Positions 7,701 to 15,362 of a stretch of 64,000 bases of DNA are shown here, piece after piece (positions within the stretch are counted from its first letter, which is position 1; every line of letters begins with the position of its first letter). The DNA comes from Billgrantia tianxiuensis. GTDB lineage: Bacteria > Pseudomonadota > Gammaproteobacteria > Pseudomonadales > Halomonadaceae. A program made the position numbers and the translations under genes. The notes under the pieces were generated by a model, which had not been told where the DNA came from, did not search any database, and worked only from the letters and a program-made list of their open reading frames with translations. The DNA lies in assembly GCF_009834345.1 (NCBI RefSeq), contig NZ_CP035042.1, positions 2,108,001 through 2,172,000 on the forward strand, in the 5' to 3' direction.

Positions 7701-10308
7701 CGGCGGCCAGGCTGTAGAGCTTGCCTTCGGAGGTGAGGGCGAACAGGCGCTCGTTCCTGTCGACGCTCAACTGCCGGATTTCACCTTCCAGCCCACGGGT
7801 GCCAATGATGACGGGTGGATGCTTGTCGCTGTTGGTGCCCGGGCGAACGTGGGTATAACGCAGTTCACCGCTCTCGGATAGCGTGACATGCCGGTAGTTG
7901 TCGAGTACCGCCGCGGCCGTGATGTTCTCTTTCGGCGTGTTCTTGGGGCCATCCTTCAACTCGGGCTGGCCACGGGTCTGGGTGATGGCGGAGACGTTGC
8001 TGTCACCGTGAGCGATGACGGCTGAGTTCTCCTTGAAAGCGACTTTCTTCAGCTTGCCTTCCTGCAGGACGTAGGGTTGCCCATCGAGGCCACGATGCAG
8101 GCCGTCGATGTTCCCGCCCACCTGGGTCCATTGTTCGGTCAGCTTGTCCTTGGCGTAGAGCTTGCCGTCGGCCAGGCCCAATTGCCCCAGCTTGCCGAAA
8201 TCCTGCGGTGTCAGTCCTTGAGGTGCCTCTGGTGCAATGCCCCGGCTGTTGTCGATGTGCAGCACGTCGGAGAGGTTCCAGCCGGGACGGAACGTCGTGC
8301 CGGAATCGTCCAGGGGACAGGCGTGCAACTGGTTGCCGTGATCCCTGATCAGGGCCGAGAGCTTGCCGTCGCCATGAGGGGTGAAGCCTTCGAACTGAAT
8401 GTCCTTGCCGAAAGCATTTTCCAGGTCCGACTGGGGAATGGCCTGAAAATGCAGTTCGGTTTGCCCTTGTTGCGGCAGCGGGGCCATCAGCAGCCGATTC
8501 TCCTTGTCGGTGGCGAACAGGGCCTGGTCGGTGATGGCAATATGGCCCAGTTTCAGGACGTCGGAGCTTTTCAGTCCGGGAATAGGGGTGTCGGGGGCAT
8601 AGCGGGGAATAAGCTCCAGGGCTTGTTCGGGGCTCGCCTCAAGTGAGGGGAGCAGGCGCAGGATGTTGTCTCTGCCGCTGGCTGGCTCGAGTAGCTGGGC
8701 CACCTCGCCGTGCCGGTTGATGTCGAACGCAGCGATGGGCTGCTCGGTCGTGATGCTGCTGCGACCGGTGGCGAGATCGACGATTCGCGTCGACGCTTCC
8801 AGGCCATAGAGCCCGCCATCGCCCCCTGGGGTCAGCTTGTCGATATCGGGCCGGTCGGGCTGCCATTGCCCCGCGCTCGACAGCTTGTGCAGCTTGTCGT
8901 CGTGGAGTCGCCAGCGATCGCCATTGCCGTCATGATGGACGCCGGTGATCAGTGCCAGGTAGTTGCGCTCGCCTACCGGATGTCCATCGTCGGCGAGCCG
9001 GTCGGCGATCGACGCGGGAGGCTGCTTGGGATCCAGCATGGTCTTGGAGCTGTGCAGGGCCACCAGGCCAGTCTGAGGGTCGGTCGACACCTGGAAGGCG
9101 CGGCCTTTCCCGTCGAGCAGATACTGCTGCCGGTCATCCTCTCTGGACTCATGGGCGACGTAGCTCTGCGAGGCCTTGCCCAGGGTCTCCTTGATCAGGG
9201 TGGCCACAGAGGCAGGTGTCTCGGGATCGATCGTCAGCTTGCTGTCCTTCACCCCCAGGCGGGGGGGTTGCAGCACGACGGTGCTCTCTTGGGAGGCGCC
9301 GGTAGGTGGGGCAGGCTGGCTGCTGCTGGGGCCGGGTGGCGGGCTCGGTGGCCTCCGGGCAGCCGTAGTAGAGCTTGCGCCGATCTCGATAATGGAATGG
9401 CTCGGAGTGAACAGTGGCGCCTTGCCGCGCTCGGCGTGAAGTTCATTGGCACTTCGCCCATCCGGGAACTGGCCGGTGGCTGGACGGGAGGCGTCTACTT
9501 GAGGATTCTCTTCGCGAAGGGAGGGATCGCCACCGGAACCGTCTACTTCGCTCTCGTCGCCTTCGGGAATCGTGGGCAGGGTAAAGGCCGATAGTCCACG
9601 TTGCCGCAGTGCCTGTAGATGAGCACTGACTTCGGGATCCTCCTCCTGGCGGGAGGTTTCGCCGCCGGCATCGGCTAGCGGCCGGGAGGATTCACCCGTT
9701 GGGTGATTGGCGTTTTTGTCGAGGTGGCTAAAGCCTTGGGGGTTGTCCTCTCTGACCCGGGCAAGCAAGGAGTTGCTGGCGAAGCCTGGGGGGAGCGAAG
9801 AGTGAGTGGTTGGCCGTTGTGCTTCCGCAGCGGTGCCTGGAGTCGCGTTCTTCTCCGCCTTGTGTTGCTTCATCCCCAACTGATGCATCAAGCGCGACGC
9901 CATGGACCGTGAACGATGTCTATCACGCTGGCCGGCTCGCTCACGGGAGAGCGTATCAGCTGGCAGATTGACACCGGCGCTGACCGAAGGCGAGCCATTC
10001 CCGGTAGATTGACGCTGGCCGGAGCCGGGGAGCGAGGAGGAAGGGGGCTTGCGCCTGCCGATACCCAGCAGGTTTTTCAAAGAGAGGGGCTTTTTCTTGT
10101 GCTTGCCGACCGTGTGACCTTCCGCGTCGGCCGTTTGCTGTGTTACCGCCTCGGGCAGGGGCAGCTCGCGGCCATCACTGGCCAGGCTCTGGACTCGGCC
10201 GTGCCGCTGTTCCCCCTGAACTTGCCGGATGCCTTGGCCCGTGGCGTGGCGAGAGACTTCCTGACTCTCTTGAGTTGACTGGAGGGCACTTCCCTGAATT
10301 TTGGTCAT
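4711..10308 (-). CDS. avrE: AvrE/DspE-family type III effector
   Basis: A 1,865-residue uninterrupted giant effector; DspE and AvrE are about 1,800-1,840. AvrE-family effectors are injected into plant cells, suppress defence and cause water-soaking; recent structural work describes them as channel-forming. The N-terminal 400 residues are low-complexity and Ser/Pro/Gln-rich, as expected for a secretion and chaperone-binding region. Residues about 400-960 have repeated Gly/Trp/Leu strands like the family's propeller region. A helical middle section and a Gly-rich beta C-terminal part follow, with a WxxxE motif (WVTLE, about residue 1744). MTKIQGS at 10308 is preferred (AAGGG upstream); a TTG start at 10431 is possible. 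A perfect hrp box lies 152 bases upstream and dspF follows. Confidence 0.93.
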   Translation of the reverse strand: MTKIQGSALQSTQESQEVSRHATGQGIRQVQGEQRHGRVQSLASDGRELPLPEAVTQQTADAEGHTVGKHKKKPLSLKNLLGIGRRKPPSSSLPGSGQRQSTGNGSPSVSAGVNLPADTLSRERAGQRDRHRSRSMASRLMHQLGMKQHKAEKNATPGTAAEAQRPTTHSSLPPGFASNSLLARVREDNPQGFSHLDKNANHPTGESSRPLADAGGETSRQEEDPEVSAHLQALRQRGLSAFTLPTIPEGDESEVDGSGGDPSLREENPQVDASRPATGQFPDGRSANELHAERGKAPLFTPSHSIIEIGASSTTAARRPPSPPPGPSSSQPAPPTGASQESTVVLQPPRLGVKDSKLTIDPETPASVATLIKETLGKASQSYVAHESREDDRQQYLLDGKGRAFQVSTDPQTGLVALHSSKTMLDPKQPPASIADRLADDGHPVGERNYLALITGVHHDGNGDRWRLHDDKLHKLSSAGQWQPDRPDIDKLTPGGDGGLYGLEASTRIVDLATGRSSITTEQPIAAFDINRHGEVAQLLEPASGRDNILRLLPSLEASPEQALELIPRYAPDTPIPGLKSSDVLKLGHIAITDQALFATDKENRLLMAPLPQQGQTELHFQAIPQSDLENAFGKDIQFEGFTPHGDGKLSALIRDHGNQLHACPLDDSGTTFRPGWNLSDVLHIDNSRGIAPEAPQGLTPQDFGKLGQLGLADGKLYAKDKLTEQWTQVGGNIDGLHRGLDGQPYVLQEGKLKKVAFKENSAVIAHGDSNVSAITQTRGQPELKDGPKNTPKENITAAAVLDNYRHVTLSESGELRYTHVRPGTNSDKHPPVIIGTRGLEGEIRQLSVDRNERLFALTSEGKLYSLAADDWQKPRFTAPSASWQPETLPEGTGDLTGATLSGSSDYRGELTLASGERLKRQEHGWESSAPPEQENASPANDKSGRDRLFDNLALASKGFKVSKGGVKYAATAQFGGVAGMETHKISSRFLDRLSAHVFKPSWETPRPIKTAANFVQHRWQGREGLRPLYEQESALFKELEARNTEIKSGLAPQRERVDLKTRVQRLELGSAGAELKEELESLRESLELSAEKRLTELGKHQGVLNRGGELKLDYKPSQWKDIVQTFNPNRSGHSLCEELLTLWKHSPASPDSNTAQLLRTFTALGVNMSHQQADIPLGRQRDYNDAMALGKARLVLDTLALVRLDRLVEKAELVSGDQATPQQLASLKHDLAQLRDNGYENNRVKHYTDHGMLSHKDVEARYDVAKTFIKAFSDSGHGVSLISRAAMQSKDQQALNQDMKALLHSLKPDDDVIISRAYGAGASATFIPAPLAEKVKVLDMFPSVGAEQKRNYNIEFLGTEDGIEVTLSRNLGLAGSGNMGISKDVLPDILKRDPKDIPVSINGGEQTFKPDLVLGAGLTVGGGAVSHDEFIFNIRGKEIDDFVDGLTSGRITPEALVDKGVEHVSMHGKKTFFSVDLGANFTARARLDLTDKDDNPTAMFRLGGGISGGMNLFSRKKDELHYQGIEKSKHRINNTTGPLNSGSASADLALTFGINRSENEGDLVMFSNAKSEGKLAVDNSVKVRGEIQTKRAEPVTGEDLDSLIDSLAKAFHDPISQEMLKNIGELTDIGEQLSILKTHFLSSGTVPHQNDKQYAALRSIESTAVQHQAASANKELMSTAKAVVAHSNPSHLDRGGVLNFLTSLVAPSRKDALASQINGMMKTDPAFAAIIDGARSKPNSYTWVTLEPKDDVRHRLEENYLEGKTGLAEVKAALENPQSRRIKSITLYETGQHNEGFSSPTLLFGGSSSANIYMERVAGTISFQYGADQDTPRSYTLSGNAVSSKPEVASAMTELKQQGLDVRS

Positions 10309-10459
10309 CTTGGCACCCTTGCTGTTCTGTGCAAGCCGACCCCATGGCCTGGTATGCCGGGTCAATGGCGTGGCTGCTTGGCTTGATCCTCCGTCCCTGG
10401 GGAGCGGATAGCCGCCAGCGCGGGTTTCCAAATCGTCTCTCGCCTCAGTGGACCCTGTC

Positions 10460-10487
10460 TGAGTGGCCGGCCTGGTACTGTGGTTCC
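10460..10487 (-). promoter_or_regulatory. hrp box of the avrE-dspF operon
   Basis: Read on the minus strand: GGAACC (10487-10482), 15 bases, CCACTCA (10466-10460). It is a perfect match to the HrpL promoter consensus GGAACC-N15/16-CCACNNA and points toward avrE, giving a leader of about 140-150 bases before the chosen start. Confidence 0.9.
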
Positions 10488-10489
10488 TC

Positions 10490-10937
10490 CAGCACGCTGG
10501 TTTCCGCGAACATGACTTTCTACGGTGCCCTTTTTCAGGGTGCTTTCTTAAGCAGTGAGCATCGCTCTGTATGCCTTGTAGGAATAATCCTACAAGAGCG
10601 TTTTCATGTTCTTATTTTTTCATTCTGTTTGCCTTATTTGGGCAGTGGTTAATGAAGAAGTTGTGTTTTGTTAATAAAGATATTGGAGGTGTTTTTATGG
10701 TCATATATTGTTGATTTCACTGTGTTTTTTGGTGTCATGAGTTGGAGTTCGAGTGTTTCCGAATTTTTATTAAATATGGTGTGATTGACCCAGGGAAAAT
10801 CGCATTGGTATATCTCTTCCTTGCTAGCTGTCAGGAAAGTTGTTGGGTAGTGGCTACTCCAATGACCATTGGATAAGTGATTCAGAAAATAATGAACCGC
10901 TTTCCTCACAATGGATGGCGATCACAAGGGTGTGAAG
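10490..10937. other. AT-rich spacer between divergent avrE and hrpL
   Basis: About 450 bases, of which 10600-10890 is strikingly AT-rich beside its GC-rich surroundings (poly-T stretches, ATATTG, TTTTATTAAATATGG). It must carry the hrpL promoter. In P. syringae hrpL is read from a sigma54 promoter activated by HrpR/HrpS, but I found no convincing GG-N10-GC element here. No credible gene is seen; an 86-codon minus-strand frame lacks a ribosome site and recognisable content. Confidence 0.6.
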
Positions 10938-11486
10938 ATGCGAAGAATCAAGGCGCGACCCGCTGCGGTGATGGAGCAGCACAAGGGAATAAATATCGAG
11001 ACGCTCTACCGGACGCAGAATGAACGACTCAAGCGCTTCATTCAGAAGCGGATATGGAGTCGGGAAGATGCCGAGGACGTACTTCAATTGACGTATCTTG
11101 AGGCGATGCGTTGTCAGGAGCGCTTCATCGGTGGATCGAAGCCAGAGACTTGGCTGTTCGGAATAGCGGCCAACCTTACCCGGAACTACTTCAAACGGCA
11201 CTACAACCAACCCCCGCTGGATGAGATCAGCGATGCTCTGTTGTCAGAATTGCAGGGTGAGGCGGAAGATGATCCTGGCGTGCTCGTCGAGCATGAGATC
11301 ATCCTCAAACACACCGTCGACGCCTTGGCAACGCTTCCCGACGATACTCGCTCCATGTTCGAGTTGATCGTGGACGCCGAGTACAGTTATCAGGATACTG
11401 CCGAGCACCTGGGGGTTCCCGTCGGTACCATCCGCTCCCGTCTGTCTCGTGCTCGCCAGATGCTCAAGAGTCAGCTGGGAATGTAA
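10938..11486 (+). CDS. hrpL: ECF RNA polymerase sigma factor HrpL
   Basis: A 182-residue group IV (ECF) sigma factor; P. syringae HrpL has 184 residues. It directs RNA polymerase to hrp boxes. Sigma2 region: LKRFIQKR, then DAEDVLQLTYLEAM and a KPETWLFGIAANL-RNYFKR stretch closely like HrpL. Sigma4 region near the C terminus: DTAEHLGVPVGTIRSRLSRAR, the DNA-reading helix-turn-helix. The start at 10938 is chosen for the AAGGG seven bases ahead and the family length; an ATG at 10911 would add nine residues. It is divergent from avrE, and its own hrp boxes lie before hrpF and avrE in this window. Confidence 0.92.
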   Translation: MRRIKARPAAVMEQHKGINIETLYRTQNERLKRFIQKRIWSREDAEDVLQLTYLEAMRCQERFIGGSKPETWLFGIAANLTRNYFKRHYNQPPLDEISDALLSELQGEAEDDPGVLVEHEIILKHTVDALATLPDDTRSMFELIVDAEYSYQDTAEHLGVPVGTIRSRLSRARQMLKSQLGM

Positions 11487-11497
11487 TGCGAGACATG

Positions 11498-11529
11498 CAA
11501 GCGGGTGACGGCTGTTGATCGCCCGCTTG
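11498..11529. terminator. Candidate hairpin between convergent hrpL and lysR
   Basis: CAAGCGGG at 11498-11505 pairs with CCCGCTTG at 11522-11529 across a 16-base loop, 12 bases after the hrpL stop and against the end of the convergent LysR gene. No T run follows on either side, so it is a weak terminator candidate. Confidence 0.35.
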
Positions 11530-12438
11530 TCATGGCATGGTCAATCCCCTTCCATCATGCACGCGATTCCAGACGTCGTTATGCCGGAGGTGATCCGCCA
11601 GGCAGTCAACGAACTCAATGATCTTGCAGGGAACGTGGTTGCGGTGGAGGTACACCGCGTAGATGCCAACGTCTTGGCGGCGGTGCTGCTTGAGTATTTC
11701 CACCAAGGTGCCATCCTGGAGAAACGGCATGGCGAGAAAGTTGGGTTTGATAATGATCCCCGCTCCTTTGGCAGCTGCCTCGCACATGGCCCGGCCATTA
11801 TTGCAGGAGATAGTCCAGGAGCTTTTCTGCAATGGACTGGGGAATTCTCGGCCTTGTACCATATATCTGAGAGTCTGATGTTCTGCTAGTTGTTCCAGGT
11901 TTTTTGGCTCGCCATATTGCCGTAAATAAACTGGCGAAGCGTAGTAGCCAAGAAAGGTCGTAGCCAAGCGGCGGGCAATGAGCGCTGAATCCGGTAGTTC
12001 TCCGACACGAATGGCAACGTCAAGTCCATCTTCTATCAGGCTGACAAAATTATCGTTCAAGTTGATATCAAGTTGTATTTTTGGATGGGAGCGCTGAAAG
12101 CTGGTAAAGGCATCCATTAGGTACATGGTGGAAAAGTCTACGGGAGCACTAATTTTTAGTACACCTTGAGGCTCCTTGTCTTGCTGCTCGACAAGGGATT
12201 CCAGTTCATTTATTTCCTTCAGTATACGCTGGCATCTTTCGTAGTAGAGGGTGCCGATTTCGGTTGGACTGACCTTGCGTGTAGTACGGTTGAGAAGACG
12301 AACCTTGAGGTGTGATTCCAATGCATGGATCTGTTTGCTTACCTGAGCAGATGAGATGCCAAGAGCCGTGGCTGCATGGGCAAAGCTTCCCAGCTCGACG
12401 ATTCTGCAAAAGCACTGCATGGCGTTAAATAAATTCAT
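11530..12438 (-). CDS. LysR-family transcriptional regulator
   Basis: A 302-residue LysR regulator: an N-terminal winged helix (residues about 1-60, with SFAHAATALGISSAQVSKQIHALE) and a C-terminal substrate-binding domain with the CrgA/PBP2 pattern DVAIRVGELPDSALIARRL. Such proteins usually control a divergent gene or themselves, but no divergent gene is adjacent. It converges on hrpL. Its DNA is visibly lower in GC than genes beyond 12.9 kb, like the hrpL spacer, so it may have arrived with the type III island. The effector molecule is unknown. Confidence 0.85.
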   Translation of the reverse strand: MNLFNAMQCFCRIVELGSFAHAATALGISSAQVSKQIHALESHLKVRLLNRTTRKVSPTEIGTLYYERCQRILKEINELESLVEQQDKEPQGVLKISAPVDFSTMYLMDAFTSFQRSHPKIQLDINLNDNFVSLIEDGLDVAIRVGELPDSALIARRLATTFLGYYASPVYLRQYGEPKNLEQLAEHQTLRYMVQGREFPSPLQKSSWTISCNNGRAMCEAAAKGAGIIIKPNFLAMPFLQDGTLVEILKQHRRQDVGIYAVYLHRNHVPCKIIEFVDCLADHLRHNDVWNRVHDGRGLTMP

Positions 12439-12830
12439 GATACAAGCGATGCTGTTAGGTGGGGGCGGTGGGTCGTCGTATCCAAGGTATCGACTGTTGC
12501 TGTGTTGCGTAGCGATCGTAAGAATACTGAGCCCTCAGCCTGCCGCATGGTCGCTTCGGGAAGACAGCCTTGAAGGTGGGGGGCGGAAAACTTCATGTCT
12601 CATCCTGAGTGAAATAAAAAACGATTCATTCTTCTGGGGCACATATCGAGCTGTAAATTCTAATTAAATTTAAGCTGTTTTTCGAATCGCAATGAAGAAC
12701 ACGCATGCAGCGGAATGGTATGTGATTTTGATAGGACCGGTAAACTTTGGTGACCAGGGAACAAGGGACTTGAACCTGCCTCGCCGGGAAGGAGCGAGGG
12801 AGAGGGTCAGTTTGTTGAGTGCTGTGATTC
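12439..12830. other. Gene-poor stretch upstream of the LysR gene
   Basis: About 390 bases with no credible gene on either strand and mixed composition, including AT-rich sequence at 12600-12690. It contains a small hairpin (CCTCGC at 12778-12783 with GCGAGG at 12793-12798) and a TTGAACC motif that only superficially resembles a tRNA T-arm. It may be the edge of the type III island. Confidence 0.5.
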
Positions 12831-12870
12831 TGGAAAAACAGAACCCAGCCGACTCAGTTTGAGCGGCTGG
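12831..12870 (-). terminator. Rho-independent terminator after the flavin monooxygenase gene
   Basis: On the minus strand CCAGCCG (12870-12864) plus an inner CTCA/TGAG pair folds back on CGGCTGG (12851-12845), followed by GTTCTGTTTTT. It is 20 bases past the monooxygenase stop and closes the minus-strand operon that starts near 17.6 kb. Confidence 0.75.
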
Positions 12871-12891
12871 ATTTCTGCGTTTCTTCGGGCA

Positions 12892-14148
12892 TCAGGCGAA
12901 GCTGCCGTGGCGATGTCTGGCTCTGGCCAGACAGGCGGCCAAGTGAGCGCTGAGTTCGCGAGCATCGTCGTCGGCACCGTGGATGGCACCCGACTTGCGC
13001 CGTCGCATGAAGGGCAACCCCATGGCATAGAGACCCGGCGCCACCACGCCGCCATGGTGTAGCAGGCGCCCGCGATCGTCGAACACCGGCACCTCGAGCC
13101 AGCGATAGTCGGGGCGAAAGCCGGTTGCCCATAGCACCGTCTTGATCTCGCCGGCGGCCAGGTCGAGCCCGAGGCAGGGGCGTTGCGGCACTCGGGTGGG
13201 CGCAGGGCGCTCCGGGACGGGCAGGGAATCGTGCCAGCCGTGAGCGCTGGCCCAATCATCCAGGTTGTCGAGCAGCCGGACCAGCTTGAGGTCCGCTGCC
13301 TGGCAGTGTACCGCGAGGGACCCGGAGAACTGCAGCCGGGTGCCGGCCAGGCCGACGAGGCGTCCCACCAGACGTACGCCGCGCTCGCTAAGGGCGTTGA
13401 GGTCCAGGTCCAGCGGCTCGGTGCTGCCCAGCAGCTGCGGCGAAGGCTGGCGCCGGGCACGGATGAGATCCTCCACCTCGTCGAAGCGCTGGTCGAGCAG
13501 GCCGGCATGCTCCAGCCACCACTGGATGTCGCGGCTTCGGTAGCGCCGCGGCAAACGCAGGTGCTCGCCCACGGCCAGCGTCACGGGCCGCCCACTGCGC
13601 TGGAGCTCGTCGGCCAGTTGTACGCCGGTGGCCGAAGCGCCTACTACCAGCACCCCACCCGGAGCCAACTGGTCGGGGTTGCGGTAGTCGAGAGGCGTCA
13701 GGCTGGCGATCCAGGGTGGCAGGTCCGCGGCCAAGGCAGGCACCGCTGCGCGCTGGCAGGCGCCGGTGGCGATCACCACCGCCCGGCAGCGCCACTCGCC
13801 CCGGTCGGTCATCACCCGGTAGCCGTCCTCGGCCTGGCGCACCGAGATCACCTCGGTACCGGTATGCAGCGGGGCCGAGAGGCCCCGTGCATAGTCATCG
13901 AGAAAGGCGATCAGCTCCGCCATACCCATGAAGCCTTCCGGCTCCGGCCCGGTGTAGATCTGGCCTGGTAGCCGCGTCTGCCAGTTGGGCGTGAGCAAGC
14001 GTAGAGAGTCCCAGCGCTGGCGCCGCCAGGCATTGGCCACCTCGCCGCGCTCCAGGATCACGTGATCGATGCCGTGCCGGGCCAGGTGGTGGCTCATGGC
14101 CAGCCCGGCGTGCCCGGCGCCGACGACCACGGCGGTCACGGTCTTCAC
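12892..14148 (-). CDS. Flavin-containing monooxygenase / FAD-dependent oxidoreductase
   Basis: A 418-residue protein of the flavin monooxygenase/TrkA-like oxidoreductase group. The N-terminal FAD site is VVVGAGHAGLAM, a second dinucleotide (NADPH) site is VLVVGASATGVQLA near residue 170, and the C-terminal ATGFRPDY motif is typical of the family. It would oxidise a soft nucleophile or carbonyl with O2 and NADPH; the substrate cannot be told. The GTG start at 14148 overlaps the stop of the preceding OsmC gene (GTGA), implying coupling in the operon BTAD regulator-DUF4242-OsmC-monooxygenase. Confidence 0.88.
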   Translation of the reverse strand: MKTVTAVVVGAGHAGLAMSHHLARHGIDHVILERGEVANAWRRQRWDSLRLLTPNWQTRLPGQIYTGPEPEGFMGMAELIAFLDDYARGLSAPLHTGTEVISVRQAEDGYRVMTDRGEWRCRAVVIATGACQRAAVPALAADLPPWIASLTPLDYRNPDQLAPGGVLVVGASATGVQLADELQRSGRPVTLAVGEHLRLPRRYRSRDIQWWLEHAGLLDQRFDEVEDLIRARRQPSPQLLGSTEPLDLDLNALSERGVRLVGRLVGLAGTRLQFSGSLAVHCQAADLKLVRLLDNLDDWASAHGWHDSLPVPERPAPTRVPQRPCLGLDLAAGEIKTVLWATGFRPDYRWLEVPVFDDRGRLLHHGGVVAPGLYAMGLPFMRRRKSGAIHGADDDARELSAHLAACLARARHRHGSFA

Positions 14149-14704
14149 TTTACCTCGACCTTGACGTGGGTCGGGTTGGTGAGCAGGTCGTAGACCGCCG
14201 AGCGTTTCTGCGACTGGGCGACCAGGGCCTCGATGTCGGCACGGCTGGCATCGGCATCGATCGCGAACGTCACGCGGATGTCGTCGAAACCGTTGCGCAC
14301 TTCGGGATCCATGCCGAGGATACCCTGAATGTCCATGTCACCCTCCACCGTGGCCTTGACCGAGCGCAGCTGGATACCGCGATGCTGGGCCACGGCGGCC
14401 ACTCCCGCAGTGAGGCAGGCGGCCAGGCCGACCAGTACGTACTCCACCGGGGTGGGGCCATGGTCTTCGGCGGCGAACACCTCGGGTGGTCGGCCTCGAA
14501 GGTGAAGCGTGAGCGGTGCTGCTGGGTTTCGCCGAGGCCGTAAAAGTCCTCCACGGCGATCCGGCTGTGAGTGCCGCGGATCCAGTCGCAGTGGGCACGC
14601 CAGGTGAAGCGGGCAGCGGCGGGAGCCTGGGCCAGCGCCTCACGGGCGCCCAGCAGGGCGGTGACGTTGACGCCATTGTCGATCGGTTGAGTGGCGGTGT
14701 GCAT
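14145..14704 (-). CDS. OsmC-family protein, one frameshift
   Basis: OsmC/Ohr-fold proteins are thiol peroxidases or related redox proteins. The N part (from the ATG at 14704, good AGGAGAG ribosome site) and the C part (GPTPVEYVLVGLAACLTAGVA, with the family Cys in AACLT) are in different frames. They join by adding one base in the GGG run at 14484-14486, giving a protein of 186 residues. The second conserved Cys of Ohr is not evident, so this is the broader OsmC group. The shift is probably a sequence error. It is coupled to the downstream monooxygenase. Confidence 0.82.
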
Positions 14705-14810
14705 GGAACTCTCCTCATGCTGTTGTATCTCGTCAGGGGTTGACCGTCAGCGGTCAGCTGCGAGATTCACGGGGTCACGTGAGACTCAGCGTGGAAGAGC
14801 GCGTGGTTTT

Positions 14811-15362
14811 TCAGGCGGCAGGCGTGGAATCCACCGCGGGAGCGATACGCTGGAAGGCCCAGATGCGGCTGACCGGCATACCGGCCTGCTGCTGGGCGTG
14901 ACGCACCGATTCGGCATCCGGAGCGTGATAGAGGCAGAGCATGCGCTGGCGGTCGAAGGAGAACAGGGTGCGCAGGAAGCGGACCTGATGGTTGTGCAGG
15001 CAGGCCGCACCGGCGTCTTCCAATGACTGGATGGCCTGGAAGGTCACCGGGGCGCCAAAGTGGCGTTCCACCATGACGTTGGCGGCTGCCAGTCCTGCGG
15101 CGCTGAGGCCGGGGGCATCGTGCAGGCTGCCGCCCCACATGGAGCTCACTTCGGCACCGGCCTGGCGCAGGCCGATACGGGCCGACTCGAGATCCGGGGC
15201 GTGGAAATGACACACCAGGCGACATCCATCCCGTGCCAGCAGGCTCTCCTGCCAATGAATTCGATGCAGGTCGAAGCATGGTTGGGCGCCCTGCGTCAGT
15301 GAGCGGACCAGCTCCGCGGCGAGAGGGCGGTCGAAGCGGCGTTCCAGAAAGACGTCGATCAT
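14811..15362 (-). CDS. DUF4242-type protein with two repeated domains
   Basis: A 183-residue protein built of two similar halves. The first runs from MIDVFLERRFDRP and contains LVCHFHAPDLESARIGLRQAG. The second begins near VMVERHFGAPVTF and contains MLCLYHAPDAESVRHAQQQAG. Both have the VERxF...YHAPDAESVR pattern of the DUF4242 (small ferredoxin-like) family. The biochemical role is unknown. Its ATG overlaps the stop of the upstream BTAD regulator (ATGA), so the two are translationally coupled. Confidence 0.7.
   Translation of the reverse strand: MIDVFLERRFDRPLAAELVRSLTQGAQPCFDLHRIHWQESLLARDGCRLVCHFHAPDLESARIGLRQAGAEVSSMWGGSLHDAPGLSAAGLAAANVMVERHFGAPVTFQAIQSLEDAGAACLHNHQVRFLRTLFSFDRQRMLCLYHAPDAESVRHAQQQAGMPVSRIWAFQRIAPAVDSTPAA

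Noticed and set aside
10816-10835. TGG...TTGC as a sigma54 promoter for hrpL
   Set aside because: The GG and GC are separated by 14 bases, where sigma54 promoters need ten.
10649-10909. 86-codon minus-strand frame in the AT-rich hrpL spacer
   Set aside because: It begins with GTG, has no ribosome site and no recognisable motif. AT-rich DNA offers few stops by chance on one strand, so it is not called as a gene.
12356-12667. 103-codon plus-strand frame overlapping the LysR start
   Set aside because: It runs antisense through the LysR N terminus into a gene-poor stretch and has no family features.
12750-12785. GGTTCAAGTCC (minus strand), like a tRNA T-arm and a possible island attachment site
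   Set aside because: The T-stem does not pair properly and the CCA is four bases out of place, with no acceptor or anticodon arms. Treated as chance.
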